A stretch of 64,000 bases of DNA from Rutidosis leptorrhynchoides (taxonomy: Eukaryota; Streptophyta; Magnoliopsida; Asterales; Asteraceae): the NCBI RefSeq assembly GCF_046630445.1, contig NC_092337.1:190808501-190872500 (forward strand), written 5' to 3'. The notes beneath the pieces are model-generated. The model did not search any database. It had not been told where the DNA came from and saw only the letters and a list, made by a program, of their open reading frames with translations. Positions 20,220-32,366 of this stretch are shown here, one piece after another. A program made the translations under genes and the position numbers. Within the stretch, counting starts at the first letter, position 1; each line of letters opens with the position of its first letter.

Positions 20220-22568
20220 TGTAGCTACCCAAACAAAGTCGTCATTGACTGCGCCGTCTACTTAGGTCCCGTTACGTGGTCATAAGTCTTTAAAACAACG
20301 TTTGACCAAAAGTATGTCGCATTCATTTCAAAAGTAAAGATGTTTCAAGGTTTACAAAGTAGTTCGACAACTAGTTACATTACAAAGTTTAAAGTACAAT
20401 TTAAACATATGCGACACAATTTAAAAATAGCCAAAAGACGCTCCACGTATGCATGTATACTCGACATCCAAGCAAGTATCAAGGTAATGAGCGGAAGCAT
20501 GTATCACAAAACGTTCAAGGACCTGAGAAAAACATAGAAATCTGTCAACGAAAACGTTGGTGAAATCATAGGTTTAAGTAAGTAAGTACAAGTGAACCAC
20601 AAGATTTGCAACAATGATGTAATAGTAATACATTCCAAAAGTTTTTTTCACGAGCACCCAATTATCAATGCTTAACATTCCTTCCATAGAACCCCATCAC
20701 AATAGTGTTAGAACATACATTGTTTCTCGAAAATATATTTCATTCGTAAACGGTAGCGAACCGTTTGAATGAGGGTTTGTCAAACCCATATGGCCATATA
20801 ACATAAGTTCTCGCTTACACCCGGCAAGTGTAACTAATGATAATCGAATTGAGGATTTTTGTTCAAACTCGTATGTAGAATGTTTGTTTTCCTGTACTTG
20901 TGTTCACTTAGTAAAAAGAAACGTTTATGCTTTCTCATCCCAAATGTAAGTGCAAAACAGTAAAAGTGGGACTATGATCTCACCTTGTGTGCACGAGTAA
21001 TAAGTACTTCAACAAGTAATGTGTGCAAAGAACAATGCTAGTCTTGACCTAAACAAATAGGTTTATATCAATATCGGTAAACACGATAGGTCAAAGTGTT
21101 CAATTAGTCCTATGGCTCGTTAAGACTCGATCATAATAGCATGTGAATCAAATTGTCATGTTTCATGCAAGGTACAAGTATAAAAGCATGTTAGAAGGAT
21201 TGCACAAACATTTGGTTAAGTTTGATTAAAAGTCAACTTAGGTCGGGTCAAAGTCAACGAAAAAGTCAACACGTTCGGGTCGGGTCTCGAACTATTTTTC
21301 TGAGGTTTTTAATCATATATGAGCATGTTAGAACAAGTTACATGTGAATCGGAGGTCCATAGCATAGCAAACATTTTCCGTAAAATGACCAACGGAGAGA
21401 GAAGCCTGCCAGTGTATCTGGACGGCGTCCAGATTGTCTGGACGGCGTCCAGCTTTGAAGGCTGGGACGGCGTCCAAATATCTGGATGGCGTCCATCTTT
21501 GAAATTTGGGACGGCGTCCAAGGATCTGGACGACGTCCAGATTGGTATTCAAGTCTGATGCAGAAAACTTCTAAGTGCACGAACCAAAAACCAAACTAAC
21601 ACATTTTATGATCCGCAAACAACCAAAACATGTATCTTATATCATCGGAAAGGTATTTTGACGAGGAAAACATCTAAACACATTTCATCATTCACATTTA
21701 CCTTTACGACAACCAAAATCACATTGAATGCTCAATCATTTAATGCATTCAAGTTCATAAATGAAAATCAATGATTCGGCAACCAATTTACATGAATGAT
21801 ATGCCGTCTCGAAGGTAATCAAGCATACAATATAACCTAGTACTTAATAATAACATTTCATGTCATTCCAAGCATCAAAAGTCCATTTCACGTTCATCAA
21901 ACCCTAACCCAATTTCACCAAATTCACTAATCAAGTTCATGAAGTTTTCTAAAGCAACCTACACATCAAATTGAAGCTAGTGATACTAGGAACACATTTA
22001 ATACTTGCACTTTATCATAACAACAACATTAAATCATCCAAAACTCAAAATCAAACACACACTATTCATGTTCATGCTAGTTACACTAAAACAACGAGAT
22101 CGAGCATACAAATCATATATTCATGTTAGACTTGAGCCATAGACACTAACTAACAACTTTATAAGTTAAAAACATCAAGAACACAAAATCTAGTGATTTT
22201 AGAAAGTTACCCAAATATAATGAAATTGGTATGGAATCGAAGAGGAAGTTGCAAGGATTCCAAAAATGTAATTTGTTTTGCAAAACACCCGCTAGCTCGA
22301 ATTTGGATGATGATTCTTGTTGGTGTTCTTTGAGAGAAAAAAGGTAGTAAAAGATGAGGATGAAAATGAATGGATGAAAGGGGTTTGACCCTTTGACCTA
22401 GTCAAGGGTTTGATCCCTTGTCAAGTTTAGTCCCTAAACTTTCGTTCGGGTGCGTGAATTACCTAAACGAGATAATTTAAAACGCGTATCAACGGGAGAT
22501 GTTTTAAACATATAACGGACTTTAAAATGAACAAATGGAAAGTAAACGGAAAAAGGCGGGATGTTACA
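20220..22568 (-). repeat. 3' LTR of the Tekay-like element
   Basis: Matches 27483-29834 with scattered substitutions. The minus-strand sequence TTTTAAGGAGTAGGTAA just outside its start (22569-22586 on the plus strand) serves as polypurine tract. Confidence 0.92.
21418..21540. repeat. Array of six short hairpins in LTR
   Basis: Six units close to CTGGACGGCGTCCAG occur in 123 bp. Each can form a 6-bp stem (CTGGAC/GTCCAG) with a GGC loop, and successive units are separated by 5-15 bp. The array is also present in the other LTR at 28679-28803, where some stems are altered. Confidence 0.85.
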
Positions 22569-22572
22569 TTAC

Positions 22573-23946
22573 CTACTCCTTAAAAGAAATTTCGTCCCGA
22601 AATTTAAGTAGGCGTAGCAGTCGTTGTTTCTTCCTCTGGACCTTGCATTTCTGAGTTTGCGAATAGATGAGGATATTTCCTTTGCATTTGATCTTGTCTT
22701 TCCCAAGTAAACTCGGGTCCCCTTTTGGATTTCCAACGGACTTTGACATTGGAATTCGGCTTTTTTTTAACGTTTTGACGGAGGTGTCCACAATTTCAAC
22801 CGGTTCCTCCACGAAATGAAGTTTATCATCAATGGTAAGCTCCTCGAGAGGAATGACGATATCGGGTTCGGCAAGGCACTTTTTCAAGTTGGATACATAG
22901 AAAGTAGGATGAACAAAGCTCAATTGAGGCGGAAGATCTAAACGATAAGCAACGGTTCCAACACGCTCCAAGATTTCGAAAGGACCGATATACCGCGGAT
23001 TTAGCTTCCCGCGTTTCCAGAAATAGATTACACCTTTCCAAGGTGCGACTTTTAACATTACGTGATCACCGACTTGAAATTCAAGATCGTTGCGTCGTTT
23101 GTCGGTATAGCTCTTTTGACGACTTCGGGCCGTCCTAAGCCTATCTCTGATTTGAACGATTTTCTCAGTTGTTTCATGAATGACTTCGGGTCCGGTGATT
23201 TGTGTGTCGCCTACTTCGGCCCAACAAAGAGGTGAACGACATTTTCGACCATATAAAGCTTCGAATGGTGCGGCGTTAATACTCGCATGATAACTATTGT
23301 TGTAGGAGAATTCGGCGAGAGGCAAGTGCTTATCCCAAGCTTTTCTAAAGTCGATAACACAAGCTCGTAGCATGTCTTCTAAGGTTTGAATTGTGCGTTC
23401 GCTTTGTCCGTCGGTTTGTAGATGATATGCGGTGCTCATGTCTAAACACGTTCCTAACGCTTCTTGTAAAGTACGCCAAAATCTAGAAACAAATCGGCCA
23501 TCTCGGTCGGAGATAATCGATAAGGGTACACCGTGTCGGGCTACGATTTCTTTAATGTAAAGTTGTGCTAGTTTCTCCATGTTGTCGGTTTCCTTCATAT
23601 CTAGGAAGTGCGCGGATTTAGTGAGATGGTCAAAAATAACCCAAATAGTATCATAACCACCAACCGTCTTTGGTAGTTTGGTGATAAAATCCATCGTTAT
23701 CCTTTCCCACTTCCATTGCGGGATTTCGGGTTGTTGAAGTAGTCCGGATGGTCTTTGATGTTCGGCTTTGACTTTGGAACATGTCAAACACTTGGCAACA
23801 TAAGTAGCTACGTCCCTTTTGATGTTTGGCCACCAATATTGTTGTTTAAGGTCGTGGTACATCTTATTGGCACTGGGGTGAATTGAGTATCGTGACTTAT
23901 GTGCTTCATCTAAAATAAGGCTTCGTAGGTCCCCATAACTAGGCAC
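22573..23946 (-). CDS. Chromovirus integrase (open frame, C-terminus shifted)
   Basis: 457 open codons. The HHCC zinc-binding module (H16, H23, C53, C56; HKSRYSIHP...CLTCSK) is followed by the catalytic core with D86 (TMDFI), D147 (SDRDG) and E183 (DGQSERTIQ), then the GPF/Y module RYIGPFEIL and a C-terminal region with [20 protein letters not shown]. In relatives that stretch leads into a chromodomain-like tail, but here a frameshift near 22740 replaces it with unrelated sequence ending at 22573. The usual HPQTDGQ motif reads HLQTDGQ. In an intact element this would be the end of a single polyprotein; the junction with the upstream frame is a shift near 24010. Confidence 0.9.
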   Translation of the reverse strand: MPSYGDLRSLILDEAHKSRYSIHPSANKMYHDLKQQYWWPNIKRDVATYVAKCLTCSKVKAEHQRPSGLLQQPEIPQWKWERITMDFITKLPKTVGGYDTIWVIFDHLTKSAHFLDMKETDNMEKLAQLYIKEIVARHGVPLSIISDRDGRFVSRFWRTLQEALGTCLDMSTAYHLQTDGQSERTIQTLEDMLRACVIDFRKAWDKHLPLAEFSYNNSYHASINAAPFEALYGRKCRSPLCWAEVGDTQITGPEVIHETTEKIVQIRDRLRTARSRQKSYTDKRRNDLEFQVGDHVMLKVAPWKGVIYFWKRGKLNPRYIGPFEILERVGTVAYRLDLPPQLSFVHPTFYVSNLKKCLAEPDIVIPLEELTIDDKLHFVEEPVEIVDTSVKTLKKSRIPMSKSVGNPKGDPSLLGKDKIKCKGNILIYSQTQKCKVQRKKQRLLRLLKFRDEISFKE

Positions 23947-26702
23947 CCAAATCCTCCCGGCGAAATATCGGAGTCCGGTTTCTTTAACTTCGAATCGAGA
24001 GCTGAGGAATTCAAGTGTTCGAAAGAGATGTTTTCATCCTTGAGAGCCTCGTCTTGGGCTACTCGAATTTGATTATTAAGGTTGGTGTGGATGGTGATGT
24101 TTAAAGCTCGGACACGAAGAGGCACCGCTCTTTCTTTTCGACTTAAGGCATCGGCTACTACATTTGCCTTTTCGGGATGGTAACGAAGCTCACAATCATA
24201 ATCGTTTAAAGTTTCAATCCACCATCGTTGTCTCATGTTTAGTTGTTTTTGATCGAAGATGTGTTGAAGGCTTTTGTGATCGGTGAAGATGGTACTTTTG
24301 GTTCCATAAAGATAGTGTCTCCACATTTTAAGTGCGAAGACAACGGCTCCGAGTTCGAGATCATGTGTCGTATAGTTTCGTTTATGAATTTTGAGTTGTC
24401 GAGAAGCGTAAGCAATGACTTTCGTTCGTTGCATCAACACACACCCAAAACCATGTTTCGAGGCGTCGCAATACACAACAAAATCATCGTTGCCTTCGGG
24501 AAGTGACAAGATAGGAGCGGTGGTTAGCTTCGTTTTCAAGATTTGAAATGCGGATTCTTGTTCGGTTGCCCAAATGAATTTCTTTCCCTTGTGAGTTAAC
24601 GCGGTTAGAGGACGAGCAACCAAAGAGAAATCCTTGATGAATCTACGATAATATCCGGTGAGACCCAAAAATTGATGAATGTGAGTAGGAGTAGTAGGAG
24701 TCTCCCATTTACTAATGGCTTCGATTTTTGATGGATCGACTTTAATACCTTGATCACTTACAACATGACCAAGAAACTGAACTTCCTTCAACCAAAATTC
24801 ACACTTGGAGAATTTGGCATAGAGTCGTTCTTGTCTTAAAAGTTCAAGCACAAGTCGGAGATGTTCCTCGTGTTCTTCTTCGTTTTTAGAATAGACCAAA
24901 ATATCATCGATGAACACGATAACGAATTTGTCAAGGTACGGTTTGCACACGCGGTTCATAAGATCCATGAACACTGCCGGTGCATTAGTGAGACCAAATG
25001 GCATGACAAGGAATTCATAACTACCATAACGAGTCCGGAAAGCGGTTTTGGAGACGTCTTCCTCCTTAACCCTTAGTTGATGATAACCCGAACGGAGATC
25101 GATTTTTGAATATATACAAGACCCTTGTAATTGATCAAAGAGGTCATCGATGCGAGGAAGAGGATATCGGTTCTTAACCGTCAATTTATTTAGTTTACGA
25201 TAATCAATGCACATTCGTAGGGATCCATCTTTCTTCTTAACGAATAAAATCGGAGCGGCCCACGGTGAATGGCTAGGTTGGATAAAACCACGATCGAGTA
25301 GTTCTTGGATTTGACTTTGCAATTCTTGCATTTCGGATGGAGCAAGTCTATATGGTGCATGTGCTACGGGTGCGGCTCCTGGAATAAGATCGATTTGGAA
25401 TTCTACCGGTCGATGAGGTGGAAGACCCGAAAATTCGTCGGGAAATACATCGGAAAAGTCACTAACAATTGGCACCTCATCGATATGCTTCTCATCGGAC
25501 TCGACTTTCCTAACACGGGCAAGGATCGCAAAACAACCCTTATGGAGTAGTTTTCTAACTTTAAGGCACGAAACATGGTTGAGTCCGGTGCAACTCTTAT
25601 CGCCATAAACAATCAAAGGTTCACCATTCTCGATAGGAATTCGGATTGCGTTAAGATCACAAAGGATGTGAGATTTTGTCTTGGCTAACCAATTCATACC
25701 GATTATTACATCGAAGCTTCCTAGTTCCATGGGTATCAAGTCAATTTCAAACTCATTACCCAAAATGTTTAATATGCACCCCCGGTAATATGTGTCGGCA
25801 TTCAATATTTTCCCGTTGGCCACTTCAATGGTATAAGTGGTATCTAATGAAAATGGTGGAGTGCTAAAAGAATGAGTCAAAGTCTTGGATACAAAGCATT
25901 TATCGGTACCCGAATCGAATAAACAAGTAACATAAGAGTTGTTGAGAAGAAACGTACCCGTGACCAAGTCATTGTCATCTCGGGCTTCCTCGGTGTTGAT
26001 GTTGAAAGCTCGGCCGCGCGTATTGGGGTTATCTTTCCTCTTCGGGCATGCATTTCTATAATGGCCCGTTTGGCCACATTCATAACAAGTGCCCGTTTTT
26101 GGTGCATTGGGCCCCTTTCGAGCGATGGGGGCAACACTTTTACACTCATTGGCCTTATGACGAACTCCTTGGCACCGGTGACAAATTAATTTGCCACATT
26201 CACCAAAGTGATGTTTGTTGCATTTGTTGCAAAGAGGTAGGTTCCCGACATAACCCTTCTTGCCGTCGGAGGTGTAAGGCTTCTTAGCAAAGTTGTTGTT
26301 GCTTGTTTGGGGGGATTCCCATTTTCTTTTGTTGTTACCCGACTTATCCTCGGCTTTAGGTGCCGACACTACAATTTCGTCCACCGTTTCTATCAATTTG
26401 CGGGCCATGTTCAAAGCTTCTTGATGATTAGTGGGTTTGGATGACATTACTCCGTGTTTGATGCTCTTTGGAAGACCATCCATGTAAAGTTCAACCCTTA
26501 AAGCTTCGGGGTTCACAAGATTTGGGCACATCAAGGCTAGTTTGGAAAATCGTTGATTATAAGCCTTGAGATCATCTCCGACCGCCTTTAAAGTTCTTAA
26601 CTCTTGTTCGAGCCTTCGGGTTTCTTCACGAGGGAAATATTCGACAATCATCTTTTCCCTTAAGTCGGCCCAAGAGAGGGCGTGAGCTTCATCGGTACCC
26701 AC
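23910..26702 (-). CDS. Chromovirus gag-protease-RT-RNase H polyprotein fragment
   Basis: 930 open codons, a remarkable length for a decayed element. Residues 1-140 are the C-terminal half of gag. CCHC knuckles lie at about 158-187 ([14 protein letters not shown]) and 206-219 ([14 protein letters not shown]). Protease with DSG is at 263-265. Reverse transcriptase covers about 440-640 with FIDDIL (catalytic Asp pair 599-600). RNase H covers about 740-860, with D747, D808 and D851 in [15 protein letters not shown] and ADALSR. The true gag start is upstream at 27061; the frames are separated by a shift near 26800. The first Met is internal to gag and is not a real start. Confidence 0.92.
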   Translation of the reverse strand: MGTDEAHALSWADLREKMIVEYFPREETRRLEQELRTLKAVGDDLKAYNQRFSKLALMCPNLVNPEALRVELYMDGLPKSIKHGVMSSKPTNHQEALNMARKLIETVDEIVVSAPKAEDKSGNNKRKWESPQTSNNNFAKKPYTSDGKKGYVGNLPLCNKCNKHHFGECGKLICHRCQGVRHKANECKSVAPIARKGPNAPKTGTCYECGQTGHYRNACPKRKDNPNTRGRAFNINTEEARDDNDLVTGTFLLNNSYVTCLFDSGTDKCFVSKTLTHSFSTPPFSLDTTYTIEVANGKILNADTYYRGCILNILGNEFEIDLIPMELGSFDVIIGMNWLAKTKSHILCDLNAIRIPIENGEPLIVYGDKSCTGLNHVSCLKVRKLLHKGCFAILARVRKVESDEKHIDEVPIVSDFSDVFPDEFSGLPPHRPVEFQIDLIPGAAPVAHAPYRLAPSEMQELQSQIQELLDRGFIQPSHSPWAAPILFVKKKDGSLRMCIDYRKLNKLTVKNRYPLPRIDDLFDQLQGSCIYSKIDLRSGYHQLRVKEEDVSKTAFRTRYGSYEFLVMPFGLTNAPAVFMDLMNRVCKPYLDKFVIVFIDDILVYSKNEEEHEEHLRLVLELLRQERLYAKFSKCEFWLKEVQFLGHVVSDQGIKVDPSKIEAISKWETPTTPTHIHQFLGLTGYYRRFIKDFSLVARPLTALTHKGKKFIWATEQESAFQILKTKLTTAPILSLPEGNDDFVVYCDASKHGFGCVLMQRTKVIAYASRQLKIHKRNYTTHDLELGAVVFALKMWRHYLYGTKSTIFTDHKSLQHIFDQKQLNMRQRWWIETLNDYDCELRYHPEKANVVADALSRKERAVPLRVRALNITIHTNLNNQIRVAQDEALKDENISFEHLNSSALDSKLKKPDSDISPGGFGCLVMGTYEALF

Positions 26703-26791
26703 CGATTGTACATAGGTGTTCCACCATGTGAGGGCGACACCGGCGAAAGTGTGAGTGGAGTATTTGACCTTATCTTGGTCTCAACAACCGC

Positions 26792-27061
26792 TTATGCTAA
26801 AGATGGCCTCGTTTGTTCGAACCATCGAGTGAGAGTAACCGGTCCCCCAGTCCCATCAAAAGTATGAGGTTTGCACCCCATGAAAGCTTTATAGGAGCAT
26901 CCCTCGGTTGAGTTACCGGCCCCTTGATTGTTGTTGTTGTGGTTGTTGTTATTGTTGTTGTTGGAGGAGTGACCGGCCATAGCCGCATCCACGGCAGTGG
27001 CTATCATCCGTTGTAGAGCTTGTTCGAGAGTTTCATGGCGTGGCACACGACGAGGAGGCAT
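26792..27061 (-). pseudogene. Chromovirus gag, N-terminal part
   Basis: The ATG at 27059-27061 (MPPRRVPRHETLEQALQ) is the likely gag start. An Asn/His run encoded by an AAC-type triplet repeat follows, then the conserved CSYKAFMGCKPHTFDGTGGP and RWFEQ. The frame is lost near 26800 and gag resumes in the 23910-26702 frame. An in-frame Met six codons upstream is possible but less likely. Confidence 0.85.
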
Positions 27062-27463
27062 TGTTCCTTCAAAACACAAGAATACCGTTGATTAGTATTT
27101 TTAATAATACTAATCATGATATGGAATAAAGATAAAGAAAAATTTTCTTGACTCGCCTTAAATTCTTTGTGTCATAATGTCGGAACGTTCATATGAGTCA
27201 CCGTAATATAATCCCGGAAATTATATTACCCTAATTCATATGTGCATTCGACATTACTTCACTAAGTCAAGGTGGCGCGTCAATCAATTTAAACAACGTG
27301 AGATTAAGATGAAATAAAAGTAGATATGAGTAGAAACGTTCGAGTATGGATGCACAAGTAGTCAAGTAATTCCTACTTCAAGTCTATATGCCGGTTGTAG
27401 TCTAGACTCACTAATGTACCCTATGACTTGGGGTTGACACCAATGAACTCTAAATCCCTACAA

Positions 27464-27480
27464 CCAATGCTCTGATACCA
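27464..27480 (-). other. Primer-binding site, initiator Met tRNA
   Basis: Minus strand TGGTATCAGAGCATTGG, 2 bp from the 5' LTR end. Confidence 0.92.
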
Positions 27481-27482
27481 TC

Positions 27483-29834
27483 TGTAGCGACCCGAACAAA
27501 GTCGTCATTGACGGCGCCGTCTACTTAGGTCCCGTTACATGGTCACAAGTCTTTAAAACAACATTTGACCAAAAGTATGTCGCATTCATTTCAAAAGTAA
27601 AGATGTTTCAAGGTTTACAAAGTAGTTCGGCAACTAGTTACATTACAAAGTTTAAAGTACAATTTAAACATATGCGACACAATTTAAAAGTAGCCAAAAG
27701 ACGCTCCACGTATGCATGTATACTCGACATCCAAGCAAGTATCAAGGTAATGAGCGGAAGCATGTATCACAAAACGTTCAAGGACCTGAGAAAAACATAG
27801 AAATCTGTCAACGAAAACGTTGGTGAAATCATAGGTTTAAGTAAGTAAGTACAAGTGAACCACAAGATTTGCAACAATGATGTAATAGTAATACATTCCA
27901 AAAGTTTGTTTCACGAGCACCCAATTATCAATGCTTAACATTCCTTTCATAAAACCCCATCACAATAGTGTTAGAACATACACTGTTTCTCGAAAATATA
28001 TTTCATTCGTAAACGGTAGCGAACCGTTTGAATGAGGGTTTGTCAAACCCATATGGGCATATAACATAAGTTCTCGCTTACACCCGGCAAGTGTAACTAA
28101 TGATAATCGAATTGATGATTTTTGTTCAAACTCGTATGTAGAATGTTTGTTTTCCTGTACTTGTGTTTACTTAGTAAAAAGAAACGTTTATGTTTTCTCA
28201 TCCCAAATGTAAGTGCAAAAGAGTAAAAGTGGGACTATGATCTCACCTTGTGTGCACGAGTAATAAGTACTTCAACAAGTAATGTGTACAAAGAACAATG
28301 CTAGTCTTGACCTAAACAAATAGGTTTATATCAATATCGGTAAACACGATAGGTCAAAGTGTTCAATTAGTCCTATGGCTCGTTAAGACTCGATCATAAT
28401 AGCATGTGAATCAAATTGTCATGTTTCATGCAAGGTACAAGTATAAAAGCATGTTAGAACGATTGCACAAACATTTGGTTAAGTTTGATTAAAAGTCAAC
28501 TTAGGTCGGGTCAAAGTCAACGAAAAAGTCAACACGTTCGGGTCGGGTCTCGAACTATTTTTATGAGGTTTTTAATCATATATGAGCATGTTAGAACAAG
28601 TTACATGTGAATCGGAGGTCCATAGCATAGCAAACATTTTTCGTAAAATGACCAACGGAGACAGAAGCCTGCCAGTGTATCTGGACGGCGTCCAGATTGT
28701 CTGGACGGCGTCCAGCTTTGAAGGCTGGGACGACGTCCAAATATCTTGACAGCGTCCAGCTTTGAAATCTGGGACAGCGTCCAAGGATCTGGACGACGTC
28801 CAGATTGGTATTCAAGTCTGATGCAGAAAACTTCTAAGTGCACGAACCAAAAACCAAACTAACACATTTTATGATCCGCAAACAACCAAAACATGTATCT
28901 TATATCATCGGAAAGGTATTTTGATAAGGAAAACATCTAAACATATTTCATCATTCACATTTACCTTTACGAAAACCAAAATCACATTGAATGCTCAATC
29001 ATTTAATGCATTCAAGTTCATAAATGCAAATCAATGATTCGGCAACCAATTACATGAATGATATGCTGTCTCGAAGGTAATCAAGCATACAATACAACCT
29101 AATATTTACTAATAACATTTCATGTCATTCCAAGCATCAAAAGTCCATTTCACGTTCATCAAACCCTAACCCAATTTTACCAAATTCACTAATCAAGTTC
29201 ATGAAGTTTTCTAAAGCAACCTACACATCAAATTGAAGCTAGTGATACTAGGAACACATTTAATACTTGCACTTTATCATAACAACAACATTAAATCATC
29301 CAAAACTCAAAATCAAACACACACTATTCATGTTCATGCTAGTTACACTAAAACAACGAGATCGAGCATATAAATCATATATTCATGTTAGACTTGAGCC
29401 ATAGACACTAACTAACAACTTTATAAGTTAAAAACATCAAGAACATAAAATCTAGTGATTTTAGAAAGTTACTCAAATGTAATGAAATTGGTATGGAATC
29501 GAAGAGGAAGTTGCAAGGATTCCAAAAATGTAATTTGTTTTGCAAAACACCCGCTAGCTCGGATTTGGATGATGATTCTTGTTGTTGTTCTTTGAGAGAA
29601 AAAAGGAAGTAGTAAAAGATGAGGATGCAAAATGAATGGATGAAAGGGGTTTGACCCTTTGACCTAGTCAAGGGTTTGATCCCTTGTCAAGTTTAGTCCC
29701 TCAACTTTCGTTCGGGTGAGTGAATTACCAAAACGAGATAATTTAAAACGCGTATCAACGGGAGATGTTTTAAACATATAACGGACTTTAAAATGAACAA
29801 ACGGAAAGTAAACGGAAAAAGGCGGGATGTTACA
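27483..29834 (-). repeat. 5' LTR of the Tekay-like element
   Basis: Starts TGTAGCGACCCGAAC on the plus strand and ends GGATGTTACA, followed by ATTTC. It holds the second hairpin array (28679-28803), in which several CG dinucleotides present in the other LTR read CA or TG. Confidence 0.92.
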
Positions 29835-29857
29835 ATTTCAAAATTAAGGGCCCCATC

Positions 29858-30129
29858 TGTAACACCCTAGGCAAAGTTCACATCGCCCACGGACATGAGT
29901 GATCATGAGATTATAAGGTAATACTCACGCTTAAATGACACAACGCGTTTTGGGATCACAGGCAGAGCGGGTGTGTGAGTACATTGTGATTAAGCGTGCT
30001 CGGGTGAGAGAACTACTAGGATGGGTGACCTCCTGGTAAAGTGCTTCTCGTGTGTGGTCGCCAAGAAAAAGCCGCGCGCCTGCTGGCAAAGCGGACAATA
30101 TTGTGGTCATGTTAAGCTGGGGTGTTAAA
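29858..30129 (+). repeat. 5' LTR of Cassandra
   Basis: 272 bp, same length as the other copy, with around 20 substitutions by eye. The terminal base triplet is AAA rather than ACA. Confidence 0.92.
29988..30055 (+). other. 5S rRNA-derived segment in Cassandra 5' LTR
   Basis: TTAAGCGTGCTCGGGTGAGAG (A-box region of the 5S internal promoter) and AGGATGGGTGACCTCCTGG (C box) are preserved in the right order and spacing. Together they could serve as an RNA polymerase III promoter. It is not a 5S gene: the 5' half is unrecognisable and no pol III terminator follows at the gene end. Confidence 0.88.
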
Positions 30130-30132
30130 GAA

Positions 30133-30146
30133 TGGTATCAGAGCCA
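30133..30146 (+). other. Primer-binding site of Cassandra
   Basis: TGGTATCAGAGCCA, 3 bp after the LTR. Confidence 0.9.
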
Positions 30147-30212
30147 CTCATGTGTCATTGGGGGTGGTGGGGAAAACGTCATCGAGGACGATGAGTCTCT
30201 AAGGGGGGTGAA

Positions 30213-30484
30213 TGTAACACCCTAGGCAAATTTTACATCGCCCACGGACATGTGTGATCATGGGATTATAAGGTAATACTCACGCTTAAATAACACAACG
30301 CGTTTTGGGATCACAGGAAGAGCGAGTGTGCGAGTACATTGTGATTAAGCATGCTCAGGAGAGAGAACTACTAGGATGGGTAACCTCCTGGGAAAGTGAT
30401 TCTCGTGTGTGGTCGCCAATAAAAAGCCGTGCGCCTGCGGGCAAAGTGTACAATATTATCGTCATGTTAAGCTGGGGTGTTACA
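30213..30484 (+). repeat. 3' LTR of Cassandra, with 5S-derived segment
   Basis: 272 bp. The 5S-derived part is at about 30343-30410. Compared with the 5' LTR, the A box has two changes (AAGCATGCTCAGGAGAG) and the C box one (GGGTAACCTCC). Confidence 0.92.
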
Positions 30485-30489
30485 CCATC

Positions 30490-31450
30490 ATCAGCCTGAT
30501 TGGGTCCAAATGTCAGTTTGGAGGGGAACCACAAGAGGATGCTAAAGAGAATATTCGTATTTTTCTGCAGATTTGTGGTCTGTTCAAGTTCAGGAATGTC
30601 CATGATCATGTTATTTACTTGAAGCTTTTCCCATGGTCACTAAGTGGGAAGCTAGAGTTTGGTTGGATAGTTTACCTGAGGGTACGATTGAGGATTGGAA
30701 CACGTTGATGGAAAAGTTTTTAAGCAAGTATTTTCCTTTGTCTAAGGCCATTCGACTTCAACAAGAGATTTCTTAGTTTCATCAAAAGTCTAACGAGACT
30801 TTTTATGATGCTTGGAATCGCCTCAGCCGGTTGTTGCGATCCTGTCCTCAACATGGGTTAGATACCTTTCATAAGGTACAAACTTTTTATAAGGGGCGTA
30901 GCATCAGCACCCGTGTTACTATTGATCAAGCAGCATGAGGTATCTCAAGAAAAAAACCGAACAGGGGCGTATGAGATAATTGAGAGGCAAGCTGAGTACT
31001 CTCATGAGTAGCATTAGGATAATGATTTATCTCGTTCTTCTTCTTCAGTCACAAGCGTCGGTGCTTACGATGACTATGGTTCGATTAATGCAAAGTTGGA
31101 TAAGTTTGGGAGACACTTAGAGAAGCTGGACAAAGACATCCATGGTATGAAAGTTGGGTGAGAATTCTGTGGTGAGCTTCATTTGACTAAGGATTGTGAT
31201 GCGGGTTTGACTATGAATCAGAAAGAAGAAATTGATTTTATTAGTAAAGAGAACAACAATCAGTTTCAGGAAAGGGCTCAGTTCAACAAAAATTTCAAAA
31301 ATCCTTATAATCCTCAAGGAAATCAGGGTTCGAGGTTTCAACCGGGTTCTAGTGGGGGTTTTCAACAACAAGCTGGGTATTTCCAAAAACCCCAAGTAGA
31401 GGAAAAGAAGTCCAATCTTGAGGCTATGCTAGAAAAGCTTATGGTGTCTT
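30490..31450 (+). pseudogene. Athila gag, central and C-terminal part
   Basis: Continues the frame cut at 20219. It contains the Athila gag signature GGEPQEDAKENIRIFLQICG followed by FPWSLSGK and WNTLMEKFLSKYFPLSKAIR. Several shifts and an in-frame stop (EIS stop FHQKSNETFYDAW) interrupt it. The C-terminal part (about 31183-31450) is Gln/Asn/Phe-rich (FQERAQFNKNFKNPYNPQG). A zinc knuckle is poorly preserved (GELHLTKDCDAG). Confidence 0.8.
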
Positions 31451-31468
31451 AAACTCAGCTAGTTACTA

Positions 31469-32352
31469 TTGTTACTCAAACCAGTGAGAAGAATGATCAC
31501 CTATTTCGAAATCAACAGGTCGCTATTCAGAATTTTGAGTAGCAGATTTGTCAGCTTACTAATCAGAGGAATGAGAGGAAACCGGGGGAGTTACCGAGTA
31601 ACACGGATGCTAACCCGAAGACTGGGCACGTTAATGTTATCACCACCCATAGTGGTTTAGCATATGATCCATCGAAGAAGCCAGATGAGTATGATTTGTG
31701 GGTTCCGTTAGTTAAGGAGAGTGAGCCAGTTATTGTTAGTGAACTGGAGAGGAAAAAGGAGCCGGAACAGGTGATTAAGAAGGCTGTGAAGGTACCGAAA
31801 ATTGTTGATGCTAGAACGGTAGTCAAAGAGTATCAACCACCGCTCTCATTCTCGAGAAAGCAAAGATTGGAGAAGTTGGAGGCTGAAAAGTCCAAGTTCA
31901 TGGACTTGATTAAAAAAGTTAACATAAATTTGCCTTTTATTGATGTGATTGCAGGTATGTCAAAGTATGCAAGGTTTCTTAAGGACTTGATCACACACAG
32001 GAAGAAGCTGGAGAATGTGTCTTCAGTAAAGTTGAATGCCGCATGCTCAGCAGTAGTTGCAAACAAGCTTCCCGAGAAGCTTGAGGATCCTGGGAATTTC
32101 ACCATTCCTTGTTTACTTGGTAACTTGGATTCTATGAGGGCGTTGGAAAATCTAGGGGCTAGCATAAATTTAATGCCTTATTCTATTTATTTAGAGCTAG
32201 ACCCCGGGGAGTTAAAACCCACTCGAATGGTTATTCAGCTAGCTGACCACTCTATTAAATTCCCTCGCAGAATTATAGAGAATATGCTAGTTAAGACCGG
32301 GTCATTGGTTTTCCCGGCCGATTTTGTGGTGTTGGATATGGATGTGGATTAA
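31469..32352 (+). pseudogene. Athila linker and aspartic protease
   Basis: After a stop-interrupted linker, a 218-codon open stretch (31696-32352) starts VPLVKESEPVI. It contains a charged linker, PPLSFSRKQRLEKLEAEKSKF, INLPFIDVIAGMSKYARFLKD, and the protease region EDPGNFTIPCLLGNLDSMRALENLGASINLMPY. The active site is degenerate-looking (LGASINL), as in Athila relatives. MLVKTGSLVFPADFVVLDM closes the domain. Confidence 0.85.
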
Positions 32353-32366
32353 AGGATTCCACTTAT

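Larger units (their letters stand above)
20220..29834 (-). mobile_element. Tekay-like Ty3 chromovirus, complete structure
   Basis: TGTAGC...GTTACA with LTRs 20220-22568 and 27483-29834 (2,349 and 2,352 bp), flanked by ATTTC (20215-20219, 29835-29839). Minus orientation: Met-tRNA primer site at 27464-27480, gag from 27061, then protease, RT, RNase H, integrase to 22573. It inserted into the Athila gag. LTRs are near-identical by eye, so it is young, yet three frame disruptions (about 26800, 24010 and 22740) separate the coding blocks. Confidence 0.93.
29858..30484 (+). mobile_element. Cassandra TRIM retrotransposon, complete
   Basis: Two 272-bp LTRs (29858-30129 and 30213-30484), starting TGTAACACCC; the second ends TTACA, the first TTAAA. 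They are flanked by CCATC on both sides (29853-29857, 30485-30489). A Met-tRNA primer site (30133-30146) and purine tract (about 30198-30212, AAGGGGGGTGAA) are present. The internal region is only 83 bp and non-coding. Each LTR carries the 3' half of a 5S rRNA gene, the defining feature of Cassandra. It depends on other elements for all proteins. It lies 18 bp downstream of the Tekay insertion within the same Athila gag. Confidence 0.95.

Noticed and set aside
21309-21580. Overlapping ORFs on both strands in the Tekay-like LTR (also 28572-28843)
   Set aside because: They arise from the GGACGGCGTCC hairpin array, which keeps several frames open; not protein genes.
29988-30055. 5S rRNA gene
   Set aside because: Only the 3' half is recognisable, it sits inside duplicated Cassandra LTRs, and the 5' half and terminator are missing.
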